A DNA stretch of 64,000 nt from the NCBI RefSeq assembly GCF_932276165.1, contig NC_063988.1:1922001-1986000 (forward strand). The letters run 5' to 3'. This DNA is from Plutella xylostella. Its lineage: Eukaryota; Arthropoda; Insecta; Lepidoptera; Plutellidae. Shown piece by piece: positions 33,901 to 43,747 of this stretch. Position 1 is the stretch's first letter. Each line of letters begins with the position of its first letter. Under the pieces are notes generated by a model. That model was not told where the DNA came from. It was given only the letters and a program-made list of their open reading frames with translations, and ran no database searches. The translations under genes were made by a program, and so were the position numbers.

Positions 33901-36900
33901 TGTACCTATAGGCATTGGATAATTTTTGGATGTTTATCAACTTTTATCATCTTTATTGACCGAATTCATGATACTCTGATAAAGTAAGGCTCATGAATTA
34001 ATGATCTGTTAAATGTTATCTATAGCTATGCTATAAATTGGTAAATTAAGTAGGATTTAGAATATTTTGTAACTATAGTATTGACTTTTAATAAAACGTG
34101 CCGTCGGCGCCGTGGCTTAGTTGGTTAAAGCGCCTGTCTAGTAAACAGGAGATCGTGAGTTCGAATCTCGCCGGGGCCTACTACTACATAGTTACTTTTT
34201 TTTCTAAGTACTTATGTAGTTCTTCTTAGCTTGGTATACTTAGTTACAAACCTTACACGGAACCAGTCATGACCTACTATAGTGAGGATTATACGATAAG
34301 ACCAAAATATTAGACCTAGAAGGCCATCTCCCATCTTTTACCCGTTTAAAAGTTAGCCTTGTTGGAGTTTATATACAGGGTGTTGAAAAAAGGGTATACT
34401 AAGCCGAAACCTACATGTGCAGCATGGTATATCTAAGCCTGAAACTGAAATCAGAATTTTTAAAATTTGCGATTTTTTTTTTCATTTTCCATAGAAACTT
34501 TGTTGGTCACGTGACTTTTTACTATGGGAAAATAATTTTTTTTTCGCGAATTTCCAAATTCTGATTTCAGATTCGGGCTTACATATACCATGCTGCACAT
34601 GTAGGTTTCGGCTTAGTAAACCAATTTTGCAACACCCTGTATTATTTGCTGCACTGAACAACTCATATTTTTATTTAGAAGCGGAGGGGCAACTTTAGAA
34701 TGCACAGAACAGCGCGAAATTGATAGAATCTTAAAATAATAAGCGACAATGAATGAAACCGAAAACAAAACACTATCATTTGAAGTTTGTAGAAAGATGT
34801 TATTTTTGGACGTAAATATTTGTCTTTACGATGTAATTTGGCAGAGACAACTTGTTTACTTGTATAATACGTGATTTCTACGACTACTATACGGATTTAA
34901 ACTAAGTATATCTGTAGCTTGTGTAAAAAAGAGGGGTTATGTGTTTGATCAGTATATAGTTAGGTGTAGCGTTCAGTGTCTGTTCAATGGTGACCACAAG
35001 TATCTGCTTATATGAATGTAACTGATACAAAAATATTATGTTTCTCACGGCCAGTGTGGTTACTTTAATAATAAGGATGCTTCGATCCATGCATTGTTTT
35101 ACAATCATCCATTGGTAGCTACTGGTAGCTACATGCATAATTATTATAGTGTCTGCAAAGTATTAAAATTAGATGCATATAGGTATTCATAATAATTAAT
35201 TATTATTTGAAGTTTAATAACTGATTAAATAAATGATGCTTGTTGTAATGACCCGGTTCGATTCCCGGTCGGAGAGGGCAACATGGCATGAGGTGTTAAG
35301 GATGGAGAGGTATTACATCTGGTGGGTGGGGTCGCTAATGCCCAACAGCTCGCCACAAGCTGTCCTGCCGCCTTATTATTATTATTATGAAGGCCTGAAG
35401 GCCTCCCATACCTGAAGGCCGCTGCCCCAGCGACCGCATGACGACGCCCAGCTCGGCCATGGTGATGGTGCCGTCCTCGTCCTTGTCGAACAGCATGAAC
35501 GCCTCCTTGAACTCTGGGAACCAGGGGGAAACCATTATGAAAGAGGTGGTAGGTCAGTCGAGTCAGAGTTATCCCCTTCTCCCACTACGCGACTCTTAAG
35601 CCACGCGACTGCACGCAAACCATGATCGCCTATAAAAACGGGTTTTTGACGCGTCGTTGATTTGTCAAATACATGCGACCAAGGGTTGCGTTGCAGTCGC
35701 GTCGCTTGAGAGTCGTAGTGAAAGGGTGGAAGGGGCTTAGAATCCAAGAGCTGACATGTACCAATAAAGAGCTCTTTGAACTAAAATGTATACCATCGCT
35801 CTTACGGCGAAGGAAAACATCGTGAGGAAACCTGGATATAGCACACCTAGATGTGTGAACCCAACGACTCGCAGCGTGCTGGGAAATGGTCCAAGAGCCA
35901 GGTGAAGGTACTTTTATATCCTCATAGTGAATAGAACACCATAAAAGTGGACTATACGCAGGTCACTAAAGATTGCGAAAACTAAGTTTCCGAGTTACTG
36001 GAACCAGCGAACACTTGACTCTATACCGGTGTACAGTGCCACAAACTTATCTGAGTTGCTAGCACAAGTTTCGAACCTCCGTTATCGTTGCGTATCGTCA
36101 ACTGTCACTGTCAAAATGTAAGGCAAAGTTAGTTCCAAAAGTGACATTTGTTTTTTCCATATAGTGCCACAAACTTATCTGTTCCGGTGAGAGCGAACTA
36201 AATTGGTCCATACTTACCTCATTACTTACTAATGAATTTCATATTGACATAGATTATATGGACCAATTTAGTTCGCTCTCACCGGAACAGATAAGTTTGG
36301 GGCACTATATGTTAGGTGGAATTTCACCAAACGCTAACGTATTTAGTAGCCTGTCATACGTCTGTCAGTTAGTACAAAATGTATTTAAAATTTAATTTAA
36401 ATACGTTTAGCGTTTGGTATAAGTGACCCTTCGTGTAGATTCGAAAATAGTATCGAATCCTGTGCTCGCAGCACTGTTCCGGTGACAGTTCACGTAAATG
36501 TGTAATAATTCTTCATTCTATAAGATTTTAGGTTAGCCAGTAGTGGTATTTCGCTCTTGTGGTTTACAATAAACCCATCTAATATATTGATATTATTCAT
36601 TAGTAAATAATGAGATATGGATCAATTTAGTTCGCTCTCACCGGAACAGATAAGTTTGTCGCACTGTATTAATGTACCGATGGAAGACTCCTTTTATTTG
36701 ACAAACCATCGGTCTGACAGCTGCTGTCAGTTTTAAAGTGACATGCAGTTAAAATTGGCATACAGTCAATACAGTCAGCTCATTGATATACTGCCAGCCA
36801 AATCATTAAGTTGTACAAACAATATTAGTCTATGATTAAGTTGTAATGTGGGTGCTATTTGACTACTTAGTATGGTCTAATAAATTGTGGTCAATTGTCG

Positions 36901-37156
36901 ATTGTGGATTAACCAATATAAACATAATAAAATACGTACCGGCAACTTGTTCCTCTGAAAGGCCATATTCCGACTGAAAAGACACATAAATAGTTAGAAA
37001 CAGACCACAATTAAAATACTCATAAGGTATATATAAAATATTGAAATAATATATTTTACATTTAAAACGTACTGAAACTTGTCTAAGAGCTAAATCTTTT
37101 GTTAACCTTCTCAGCCGCTTGTACTCTTTGTTATAAATTTCGTCTTTAGAAGCCAT
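30901..37156 (-). CDS. Calmodulin-like protein, four EF-hands (short form complete, 178 aa)
   Basis: Coding exons: 37073-37156, 36940-36973, 35412-35513, 32574-32709, 31864-32012 and 30901-30932. All junctions are GT/AG and in phase. The product starts MASKDEIYNK, has a basic 38-residue extension, then four EF-hands with canonical loops: DKDEDGTITMAE (49-60), DQDGNGTIEFNE (85-96), DKNNDGLISSVE (122-133) and DLDGDGMVNYDE (158-169), each with Asp at 1 and Glu at 12. It ends FVTILTSKN and a stop. Calmodulin is 149 residues; the extension and the RSLGQRPSETEL and GADGEHEL stretches recall the fly CG11638-type calmodulin-like protein, from memory. It is probably a calcium sensor; targets are unknown. 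Two upstream exons (43842 and 47732) could replace the first exon. Confidence 0.92.
31060..31200 (+). mobile_element. LINE 3' end fragment (C-terminus of the ORF)
   Basis: 'agcgtgggacgccctccggctactag...' encodes the VGRPPA.R motif of the RTE-like ORF end, followed by a degenerate tail with 'ggctgatgatgac'. Confidence 0.5.
31424..31555 (-). pseudogene. Truncated duplicate of the EF3/EF4 exon of the calmodulin-like gene
   Basis: It matches 31864-31995 with only three differences, all at third codon positions and all synonymous. The 5' end of the exon (VFDKN, part of the EF3 loop) is missing and replaced by a SINE tail. The 3' end keeps a usable GT at the same place. An AATAG acceptor at the SINE junction would even join in frame (R-D-D-G-L), but the EF3 loop would be broken. 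I think it a pseudo-exon of a recent tandem duplication. Confidence 0.8.
31557..31625 (-). mobile_element. SINE family B 3' end fragment
   Basis: 'tattctattctatt...cctggctctctcgagaggaacctttgtgcat' matches the 3' end of the family B SINE at 56727-57052. Its tail joins the truncated exon copy directly. Confidence 0.75.
31864..32012 (-). CDS. Calmodulin-like exon with EF-hand 3 and most of EF-hand 4
   Basis: 1 nt plus 49 codons plus 1 nt. It begins VFDKNNDGLISS after CATTCCAG and ends NYD plus G before GTGGGT. Confidence 0.94.
32461..32566. mobile_element. Half of a 'cagggtgttgcaaaa' MITE
   Basis: 'acagggtgttgcaaaaaagg' then 'tactaagccg.aagggggtga' match 38714-38800. The right half is missing; the remnant stops 8 bp from the donor of the calmodulin-like exon at 32574. 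Confidence 0.7.
32574..32709 (-). CDS. Calmodulin-like exon with EF-hand 2 and linker
   Basis: 2 nt plus 44 codons plus 2 nt. It encodes TELRDMVKEVDQDGNG, then the FNEFLQMMSKKM helix and the central linker RGADGEHELREAF. Confidence 0.94.
33541..33899. mobile_element. 'ccctgtttcacaatgt' MITE interrupted by a Harbinger-like MITE
   Basis: The left part (33541-33659) and right part (33872-33899) are the two arms of the MITE seen intact at 12653-12792. The break holds the element at 33660-33871. Confidence 0.85.
33660..33871. mobile_element. PIF/Harbinger-like MITE, 'ggcctgggtctcc' ends
   Basis: Ends GGCCTGGGTCTCCTATTT and AAATAGGAGACCAAGGCC are inverted, with TAA on both sides (33657-33659, 33872-33874). 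A 3-bp TWA duplication is typical of PIF/Harbinger. A second copy, split by E1, is at 39086-40048 and is flanked by TTA. Confidence 0.78.
34106..34179 (+). tRNA. tRNA-Thr(AGT)
   Basis: It folds as a cloverleaf: acceptor ggcgccg/cggggcc, D arm gcttagttggttaaagc, anticodon stem cctgt/acagg with loop ctagtaa (anticodon AGT at 34140-34142), and T arm gtgag ttcgaat ctcgc. Discriminator is T. The A box (tggcttagttgg) and B box (gttcgaatc) are intact. A run of T at about 34196 can end Pol III transcription. One oddity is a G-G mismatch at acceptor pair 4. It is encoded on the strand opposite to the surrounding gene. Confidence 0.93.
34374..34645. mobile_element. Foldback MITE, 'cagggtgttgcaaaa' family
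   Basis: Near-perfect inverted arms: 'acagggtgttg...cgaaacctacatgtgcagcatgg' faces 'ccatgctgcacatgtaggtttcg...caacaccctgt'. It is flanked by TA, compatible with the Tc1/mariner type. The loop contains 'gttggtcacgtgac'. Confidence 0.82.
35412..35513 (-). CDS. Calmodulin-like exon with EF-hand 1
   Basis: 2 nt plus 33 codons plus 1 nt. FKEAFMLFDKDEDGTITMAE and then RSLGQRPS. AG completes Glu with G of the previous exon. Confidence 0.93.
35566..35737. mobile_element. Foldback MITE
   Basis: 'cccactacgcgactcttaag' and 'cttgagagtcgtagtg.aag' are inverted, as are 'gcgactgcacgcaaacc' and 'ggttgcgttgcagtcgc'. Confidence 0.78.
35741..35915 (+). mobile_element. SINE family B, 5'-truncated
   Basis: 'gctgacatgtaccaata...catcgctcttacggcgaagg...catcgtgaggaaacc' matches the body of the SINE at 56727-57052. 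Confidence 0.75.
36031..36668. mobile_element. 'cagtgccacaaacttatctg' MITE containing other MITEs
   Basis: Outer ends 'acagtgccacaaacttatctg' (36033) and 'cagataagtttgtcgcactgt' (36667) are inverted. A second, complete copy with 70-bp arms is at 36160-36312 ('tgttccggtgagagcgaact' and its inverse). An unrelated foldback lies at 36318-36426 ('caccaaacgctaacg' with 'gtttagcgtttggt'). Confidence 0.7.
36940..36973 (-). CDS. Calmodulin-like second exon (SEYGLSEEQVA)
   Basis: 11 codons plus 1 nt, phase 0 at its start. It supplies the LSEEQVAEFKEAF start of the first EF helix, conserved in calmodulins (LTEEQIAEFKEAF). Being phase 0, it can accept either the short-form exon or the long-form exon at 43842. 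Confidence 0.88.
37073..37156 (-). CDS. Calmodulin-like short-form first exon
   Basis: 28 codons, MASKDEIYNKEYKRLRRLTK and DLALRQVS, ending before GTACGT. The peptide is basic and probably helical. Confidence 0.8.
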
Positions 37157-38676
37157 CACTTTAAAAAAGATAACAAAATGCACTGCAGATAAAACGATTT
37201 ATCTCGCCAAACTTGTGTGAAAACTCTTTCCAAGTTTGCCACAAAACACGAAAAACTTTTTCATTTGGAACGTTTTTTCTTTTTTTATCAACGATAATCA
37301 GCCAGTACTTTTAACTCGAAGAAGGTTTTATTTATTTTTTTCGCACTTTTTTTGAAATAAGAACGTTTAATCCCGCAACGCGCGACACGACATTGTCAGC
37401 TCCGATATAGAACTTCTATATTTAAATTAGATGTTTGTAAGCTATATGAAGGTCCGCTCTACAATGTGCCAAGAATATCTATAAATCATACTTTGACGGC
37501 TCATTATTTATGTAACTGAACAGGTGTTAGTGCTGCTATTCATAAGATATCCTTTCATTTATTAAGTATATAGGTATTTCATGAAAATGTATGATTGCAA
37601 TGTAAATGCATATTTTAAAAACTTAAATATTTCAGTTACCTAACTGAAAAATAGTGAAAAAGATTGCCCACTGTTTACTTTACAATCTAAACCACCATTC
37701 ATACCATATTTTATCTCTTCATTGCTATTTCCATAGTTTATTAACATCTGGCCAGCATTAGTATAATATGATTTTTTAGTTAGTAATAAAAAAATTATAA
37801 CATGTATTAATTTTTAATTTAATTGTATTTTACAAATGCAGTCATTGTAGAGCGGCTCTGCTCTCTGTTCCCGGAAAGTTGGCAACGCGACATAATTTGG
37901 CGATCTCAAAATTTGGCGGGAAAAGTTATCGAGTCATCAGAAATATTCAGCATATTGCAGAAATATTTCACATCAATAATCATGTCGACCGGACATTGAT
38001 ATTGGGGTGTAATGCAAAAATATGGCTATTACTTACACAACAATACGATCGCTTGAGTAAATTATTACTCATTCTCTCTGTTTTATGATGTAGGTACTTA
38101 TATAAAAATAATTTTACAGTATTATGCTTAAGCATCATTTAAATTGCATCTAACTCCAGATAAACCCGGATAGAAATTAAGTAATTATCAATTATCCCTT
38201 TATTTTTAGCTATAAAGTTTACGAGATTTAAACGTCTCGTAGTCAAATTATAAAATGACGGACATTAAAATTGTAATTGCTAACAGTTGTTTAATTTGAT
38301 TCTGTATTATTGTCTTTACTGCCCACACGCGTCAAATAAAACCCAGAATGTAAGAATTTTGCAGCCGTTTTCTATTCTAACAACAAACGTAAATAGTTTT
38401 TGGTTTCAGACTGAAATGTATAAGACTTTGCTGATCCTTTTTTTTCTTTCTCATAATGATATTTTTTAGTAAGTACCTACCTATATTTATTATAATATGA
38501 ACATTTAAACAAACGCACCTAAAAAGACGTAAGTATGCAAAATTTTAGAAAGAAAATCGAAATTAGAAAGTGAAAATGCAAAAGTTGCGTGAAAACCAAA
38601 GGAGTTTTCTCCCGTTTCACGGCAGGATGGCTTCATATATGTATATGTATAATATGAATTCGTATACAGTATATAG
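37157..38676. other. 5' flank of the short form, no other gene
   Basis: AT-rich. Inverted 'tccgctctacaatg' (37451) and 'cattgtagagcgg' (37841) may be the ends of a decayed 410-bp MITE. Confidence 0.5.
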
Positions 38677-38963
38677 TGAAACGTTTTTTTTTTACGTTTC
38701 ATCTCACGTTTTATACAGGGTGTTGCAAAAAGGGTATACTAAGCTGAAAGGGGGTAACTCAAGGGGTCATTCTGAACCACTTTTGTTCTACGAGTTTTGA
38801 AAATTCATGAAAATAAAAAATAGGTACATAGAAACTTTGTTGGTCACGTGACTTTTTACTATGGTGATCCAAAACTTGAGTCACCCCCTTTCGGTTTAGT
38901 ATACCGTATAGTAACACCCTGTATAAAATGTGAGATGAAACGTAAAAAAACGTTTCACGTCCC
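38677..38963. mobile_element. Long foldback with 'cagggtgttgcaaaa' MITE inside a larger stem
   Basis: The stem runs from 'gtgaaacgtttttttttt' through 'catctcacgttttatacaggg' and is matched by 'ccctgtataaaatgtgagatg' and 'aaaaaaacgtttcac'. The inverted repeat therefore extends beyond the usual MITE ends. Confidence 0.78.
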
Positions 38964-39085
38964 ATATTTCACAATGGACGCACGGGTGACGGGTTTACTT
39001 CTCCTCTGGGATTTGTATAAACGTGGGGATTGCGTTAGATACGTAAGAAATGTCGTAAAGATATTTTATTGAGAGAGACGTATTA

Positions 39086-40048
39086 GGCCTGGGTCTCCTA
39101 TTTACGCAGTGGGTCGCGACCAGCGTCACGCCGTAGGCCGCGTCACATTGCTCACTATAGAAATGTACTGATGCGGTCTCCCTCACACGCCGACGTTGGC
39201 GCGTAGGGTTCTACCTTTTTTGGCATAAGATTTATTTGCCTAATCTCGTATTGCATAGTAACGTTTGGTCAAAGTCTCGTTACGCCGAAAATCGTATGGC
39301 ATAAATCTCGTTTAGTAAAAAGTTATTTCGCATAACATTGTTTAGCCTAATAATGGTATGGCCAAATCTTGAATAGCCTAATAATGCTATGGCATAGGTT
39401 TATACAAAGTAATAATATTCGTTTGGCTTTAACTTTGACGGAGGGTCTCCCTACATAGCGCAAACTGGTGCCTTGTATTGTTTCCGCTGTTTGGAAAACG
39501 CTCCGCTCCGCTTCGCTGCGCTCCGCTTTGGTTTTGATGAACATGTGCACCTAACACGCTCCTCCTCGCTTTGCTCGTCGTCGCACCTATTTTTAGGTTT
39601 CGATCTCATGGGGTTTGTAATAATTATATTGGTCGTTAACTTTCGATTTTTTTATCATACAATATCGTGATTTTCGGGATGTAGGAGAAAAATACCACAA
39701 TTTGTACATTTACTACATACTTAATATATTATTTATTAAGATAGCATTAGGAGAAACAAGATTATATATAGGTATAGACGAACATAAATTTGAGCAAACG
39801 AAACTTAGGTGTTTAAAGATTGTGCCTAAAGAGTTTTAGACGAAACGAGCCCTATGCCACATAAGTCTTGGCAAAGTGATGGTTCGGCCAAAAAAGTTTA
39901 GACCATACGAGTTATGCGAAATGAGTTTTGGTCAATAAAGATTATGCGAGATGAGCGGAACCCGGCGCGTAGACGTAGTGAGCATCGTGACGCGGCCTAC
40001 GGCGTGACGCTGGACGCGACCTACGGCGCGTAATAGGAGACCCGGGCC
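39086..40048. mobile_element. PIF/Harbinger-like MITE split by E1
   Basis: Left part 39086-39205 and right part 39964-40048 carry the 'ggcctgggtctcctattt' ends, flanked by TTA on both sides. E1 sits in the middle with its target duplication. Confidence 0.8.
39206..39963. mobile_element. E1: foldback-like element with 15-16-bp phased arms
   Basis: It is flanked by GGCGCGTA(G) at 39198 and 39964 (8-9 bp, the last G being ambiguous). Ends are GGGTTC and GAACCC. The left arm is about twelve units of 15-16 bp with the theme GGCATAA...TCGTTT; the right arm carries the inverse (CGAAACGAG...TATGCC). The middle has a GC-rich block (39494-39600) of CGCTN pentamers followed by 'atgtgcacctaacacgctcc'. 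No protein is encoded. Duplication length and repeat-built arms recall foldback or Mutator-like elements; the superfamily is not proven. Confidence 0.7.
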
Positions 40049-40084
40049 TTAGGTTTATGTAGGTTCGGGAGGGTCACGTCTAGT

Positions 40085-40310
40085 GCAGGTTTGATAGTTT
40101 GTCGAAATTTCTCGCATACTAAATGGCGCCTCTTGCGGAAACTATCATGAAACTTTTGACAGATAATGTATGCAGATGACAGGAGAAAAAGGAAACTTTT
40201 TTATTTTTCAAAAATAACAAATCTCGTACAAGATGCCCAGGTTTGATAGTTTGTCGAAAACTATAAAAGTTTACGTTTTCTCGTATGTACCTAGATGACA
40301 CAAGAAAATA
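40085..40310. repeat. Dispersed repeat, two adjacent copies
   Basis: 'aggtttgatagtttgtcgaaa' occurs twice (40086 and 40240) with 'ggcgcctcttgcggaaactatcatgaa', as in 5036-5160 and 15950-16100. Confidence 0.6.
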
Positions 40311-42317
40311 AAACAAACACCAAAATAACTGAACCCCTCAGAAAAAAACATTTCCCTTCGTTACGTAGAAACCAATCATCAGAGATTACTTTAGGATACA
40401 GATATACACATACATAATAATTCTGAAGATGCTATAATTGTATTTGATTACTGAAGGATGAACATTACATAATTGCCATTATACAGGGCGTCCCTGTAAG
40501 TATGGATAAAAACAGAATGGGGTGACTCAGGGGTTCTTTACATACATATACATGGTGAAACTTTCGTACATGCATTCACTCTGTATTATGCTCTCGACTG
40601 TAATCCCGGAAGGGGTAGTCAGGTGACTCGCAAGTGAGCCACCCACTTTCGCTGTATATTATTGTACTCAAGTGATAGGTCGCGAAACCTATCGCCGGGC
40701 CCTTTCTGACCAACTGTAGTTCTAAAACTCTTTATAATTCACATATTATTATATTTATTTTAGCTTCTCCGTAGAACATATCTGTACAATTTTATAAGCA
40801 AGGGGAGTAAATTAATTATTTTACTAATTTCAAAAGGCCTTACAACAAAAATGCACACAAAATAACCCTTCCTTGAGTTACCTTTTCTTTGATCCTCCAA
40901 ACTTTACCGGACACCCTGTATCTGTCCATCCATCAGCCGGACTCCCGTTCCTTGTGTATGGAATCCTGATTGCAGAAATAAATCTCTCTCGGGTCCTAAT
41001 TGCGTGTTTGCGACATCTGTATTACAGTAGAAACTACACGGAACCATCAATTGGGGCTTTATTTTTATTGGTTTGACCCAAGTAACCAAGTTATACAGGG
41101 TGTTGCAAAAAGGTAAGTATACTAAGCCGAAACCTACATGTGCAGCATGTTATATCTAAGCCCGAAACTGAAATCAGAATTTCAAAATTCGCGAAATTCA
41201 GAAAACCTACAAGTTTTGGAGATTACATGCACCATTACATTATTACATGGCCTCAGACAGATATACAATAAACTTATAAAAGTAGTTTTTTCTCCGTAGA
41301 CTGTAAACATACCATAATTCTTCCCCACATTATTAAAACTTAAAGAACGATTTCATACATCGTATGGTGAGGACGTTAAAAATCGATTTGCGGTACGCGA
41401 GTAACAGCTGCATATTGTACACCTTATTACGAGAGCATTAAGACTTAGATTGGAGACATGAAGTGCTGTGTTTTGATGCTCCAGTCAAGATTATTTACAG
41501 GATCTTTGTACGAGTTTAATAGAATCAGACCCGACGGTGGGATCACATCAAGGAAGATTTATTAGTTGTTTCGGCGATGTGACGTTTTCGCATGGAAATT
41601 ACGATTATGGAAGATACTCTCACGGGCAATGAAAAAGTTCCACACACAAAATGCCGACACCAAACTACCCCATTTTATTACAAATATTTAATTTTAAATT
41701 TGAACATAATATTACGGTTTTTAGTTTGTAATATCCTGATGCTCTGTTAAATATACTTCAGTGTTGCAGAAGGCGATATTAAGCTAGTCTTTTCCGTTTA
41801 GAAGTAATTTGTTGCTTTATTCAGTGGAATCTTTTCGTTGCCCGTGTGTGTAGTTATTAGATTATTTATAATGGTATTAGATTTTAGACCTTCCATCCTC
41901 CATACAATATTGGAGATTCCATCATGGAAATGGTCATGTTGGGTTATTAAAAACGCATTTAAAGAATTTGACGGAATGCTGGGAATCGAACCAACTGTAT
42001 CAATTGAGATTAAACTGTAAAGATCAATCGTGAGTATACTTAAGTCACATAGCATCCTAAGGGTGTCCATCAGAGATGTGCTATTATATTTATTTATTTA
42101 TTTATTTAATACTTTATTGTACAAATATAACGTAAGTGTACAAAAGGTGGACTTTAATGCTAAAAGCATTTTCTACTTTCTAGGTTGTTATGGATGCTTT
42201 TGATATAGCTACCAATCAAATTCCTTGGTCCACATAGCATAGCACTGGTGGGAACAGATTTTATTCACATACCTAATCGCCTGTATAACACATTTCTGGT
42301 GGAAAGGCAGGGTGCCT
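40311..42317. other. Intron or intergenic DNA with MITE ends
   Basis: Contains ends of 'acagggtgt'-type MITEs at 40483, 40906 and 41092-41210 and a LINE-like 3' end at 42090-42180 ('tttattgtacaaatataacg...ttctactttctag'). No gene is seen. Confidence 0.5.
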
Positions 42318-42432
42318 TTATACCCTTGTTACACCTACCGAGTAGAGTGGTGATCGAGACAGTATCCTCCGCCGGTCCTCAGCTAATGGACGGCTAGCAT
42401 TTGACCAGTGCTCGGCCGGAGAAACTGTCTTG

Positions 42433-43747
42433 GGGTACACTACATTATTCCGAATTACTTTTTTACGAATATGAAAATAACGATTTTTTAAATTTCGAAT
42501 TTCATAGTTCCGAATAATTCACAATCCCGAATTTTAAGTTTCCGAATAACGAAAATCACGAATAGTTTATAAACGAAATTTCAAACAACACATTTATTAA
42601 AATGACGAAAGTCAATTTTCCGAATATTATTATTTCGATGTTTCAAAAGTACGATTTTTATTATATCGAATTATTTAAATTACGAATCCCGAAGTTTTAA
42701 TATTCCGAAAATACAAATTCCCGAATGTTTCTTAGTTAACAAGAAATGGTTATCTATTATGAATAATGCAGCATAATGCGTATAAAAACAATATTTTTTA
42801 AGCTATATTATGTGAAACGCTCCGCTCCGCTTCGCTGCGCTCCGCTTTGTTTTTCGATATCAATGTGCACCTAACACGCTCCTCCTCGCTTTGCTCGTCG
42901 TCGCACCTATCTTTAGGTTTAAGTCCTAAGGTTTTTAAGTTTAAACACCATAAAAATCCTAGCAATTGTTTTGCTCTATATTTGAAACGCTCCGCTCCGC
43001 TTCGCTGCGCTCCGCTTTGTTTTTCGATATCTATGTGCACCTAACAAGCTCCTCCTCGCTTTGCTCGTCGTCGCACCTATCTTTAGGTTTAGGTCCTAAG
43101 GTTTTTAAGTTTAAACACCATAAAAATCCTAGCAATTGTTTTGCTCTATATTTGAAACGCTCCGCTCCGCTTCGCTGCGCTCCGCTTTGTTTTTCGATAT
43201 CTATGTGCACCTAACACGCTCCTCCTCGCTTTGCTCGTCGTCGCACCTATCTTTAGGTTTAGGTCCTAAGGTTTTTAAGTTTAAACACCATAAAAATCCT
43301 AACAATTGTTTTGCTCTATATTTGAAACGCTCCGCTCCGCTTCGCTGCGCTCCGCTTTGTTTTTCGATATCTATGTGCACCTAACACGCTCCTCCTCGCT
43401 TTGCTCGTCCTCGCACCTATCTTTTGGTTTTGGTTCTAAAGTTTTAAAGACGTTTATGTTTTTTTGTCAAAATCACGAATTATCATATTTCCGATCGGGA
43501 TTTGACTTTTTCGTGATTATAATAAATCGGTATTTTATTTTTCGTATATTTAAGTAATCGTATTTTTTAAAATTCGTATATTTAACAATCGTAATAACAA
43601 TATTCGTGATTATAATATTCGAAATTATAATTTTCGTGATTATTATAATTCGGTATTTTAAAAAATCGGTATTGCAATATTTCGTAAATTACATATTCGG
43701 GGTTATCAAATTCGGAAAAAAGTTTTTCGGAATATTTGGGTGTTCCC
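42433..43747. mobile_element. E2: foldback-like element with phased CGAA arms and a 4-fold core
   Basis: It is flanked by an exact 9-bp duplication (ACTGTCTTG, 42424-42432 and 43748-43756). Ends are GGGTACAC...ATTCCGAA and its inverse TTCGGAAT...GTTCCC. In the left arm CGAA or CGA recurs every 15-16 bp about eighteen times; in the right arm TCG recurs at the same spacing about fifteen times. The centre has four 170-bp tandem units. It encodes no transposase, so it must be moved in trans. Confidence 0.8.
42814..43440. repeat. 170-bp tandem array in E2
   Basis: Units start 'gaaacgctccgctccgcttc' at 42814, 42984, 43154 and 43324 (exact 170-bp spacing), the last one partial. They are nearly identical. 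The first ~105 bp of the unit is homologous to the single core of E1 at 39494-39600. Confidence 0.95.

Larger units (their letters stand above)
32710..35411. other. Calmodulin-like intron 3
   Basis: It holds the nested MITEs at 33541-33899, the tRNA-Thr gene at 34106 and the foldback MITE at 34374-34645. The rest is AT-rich with no coding signal. Confidence 0.6.

Noticed and set aside
42814..43440. CRISPR-like array
   Set aside because: The repeats are 170 bp long and contiguous with no unique spacers, and the genome is eukaryotic.
42798..43557. Repeated ORFs of about 82 codons in the E2 core
   Set aside because: They are the same 170-bp unit read repeatedly, with a frame change every unit. 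The peptide (RSAPLRCAPL...) is a by-product of CGCTN pentamers.
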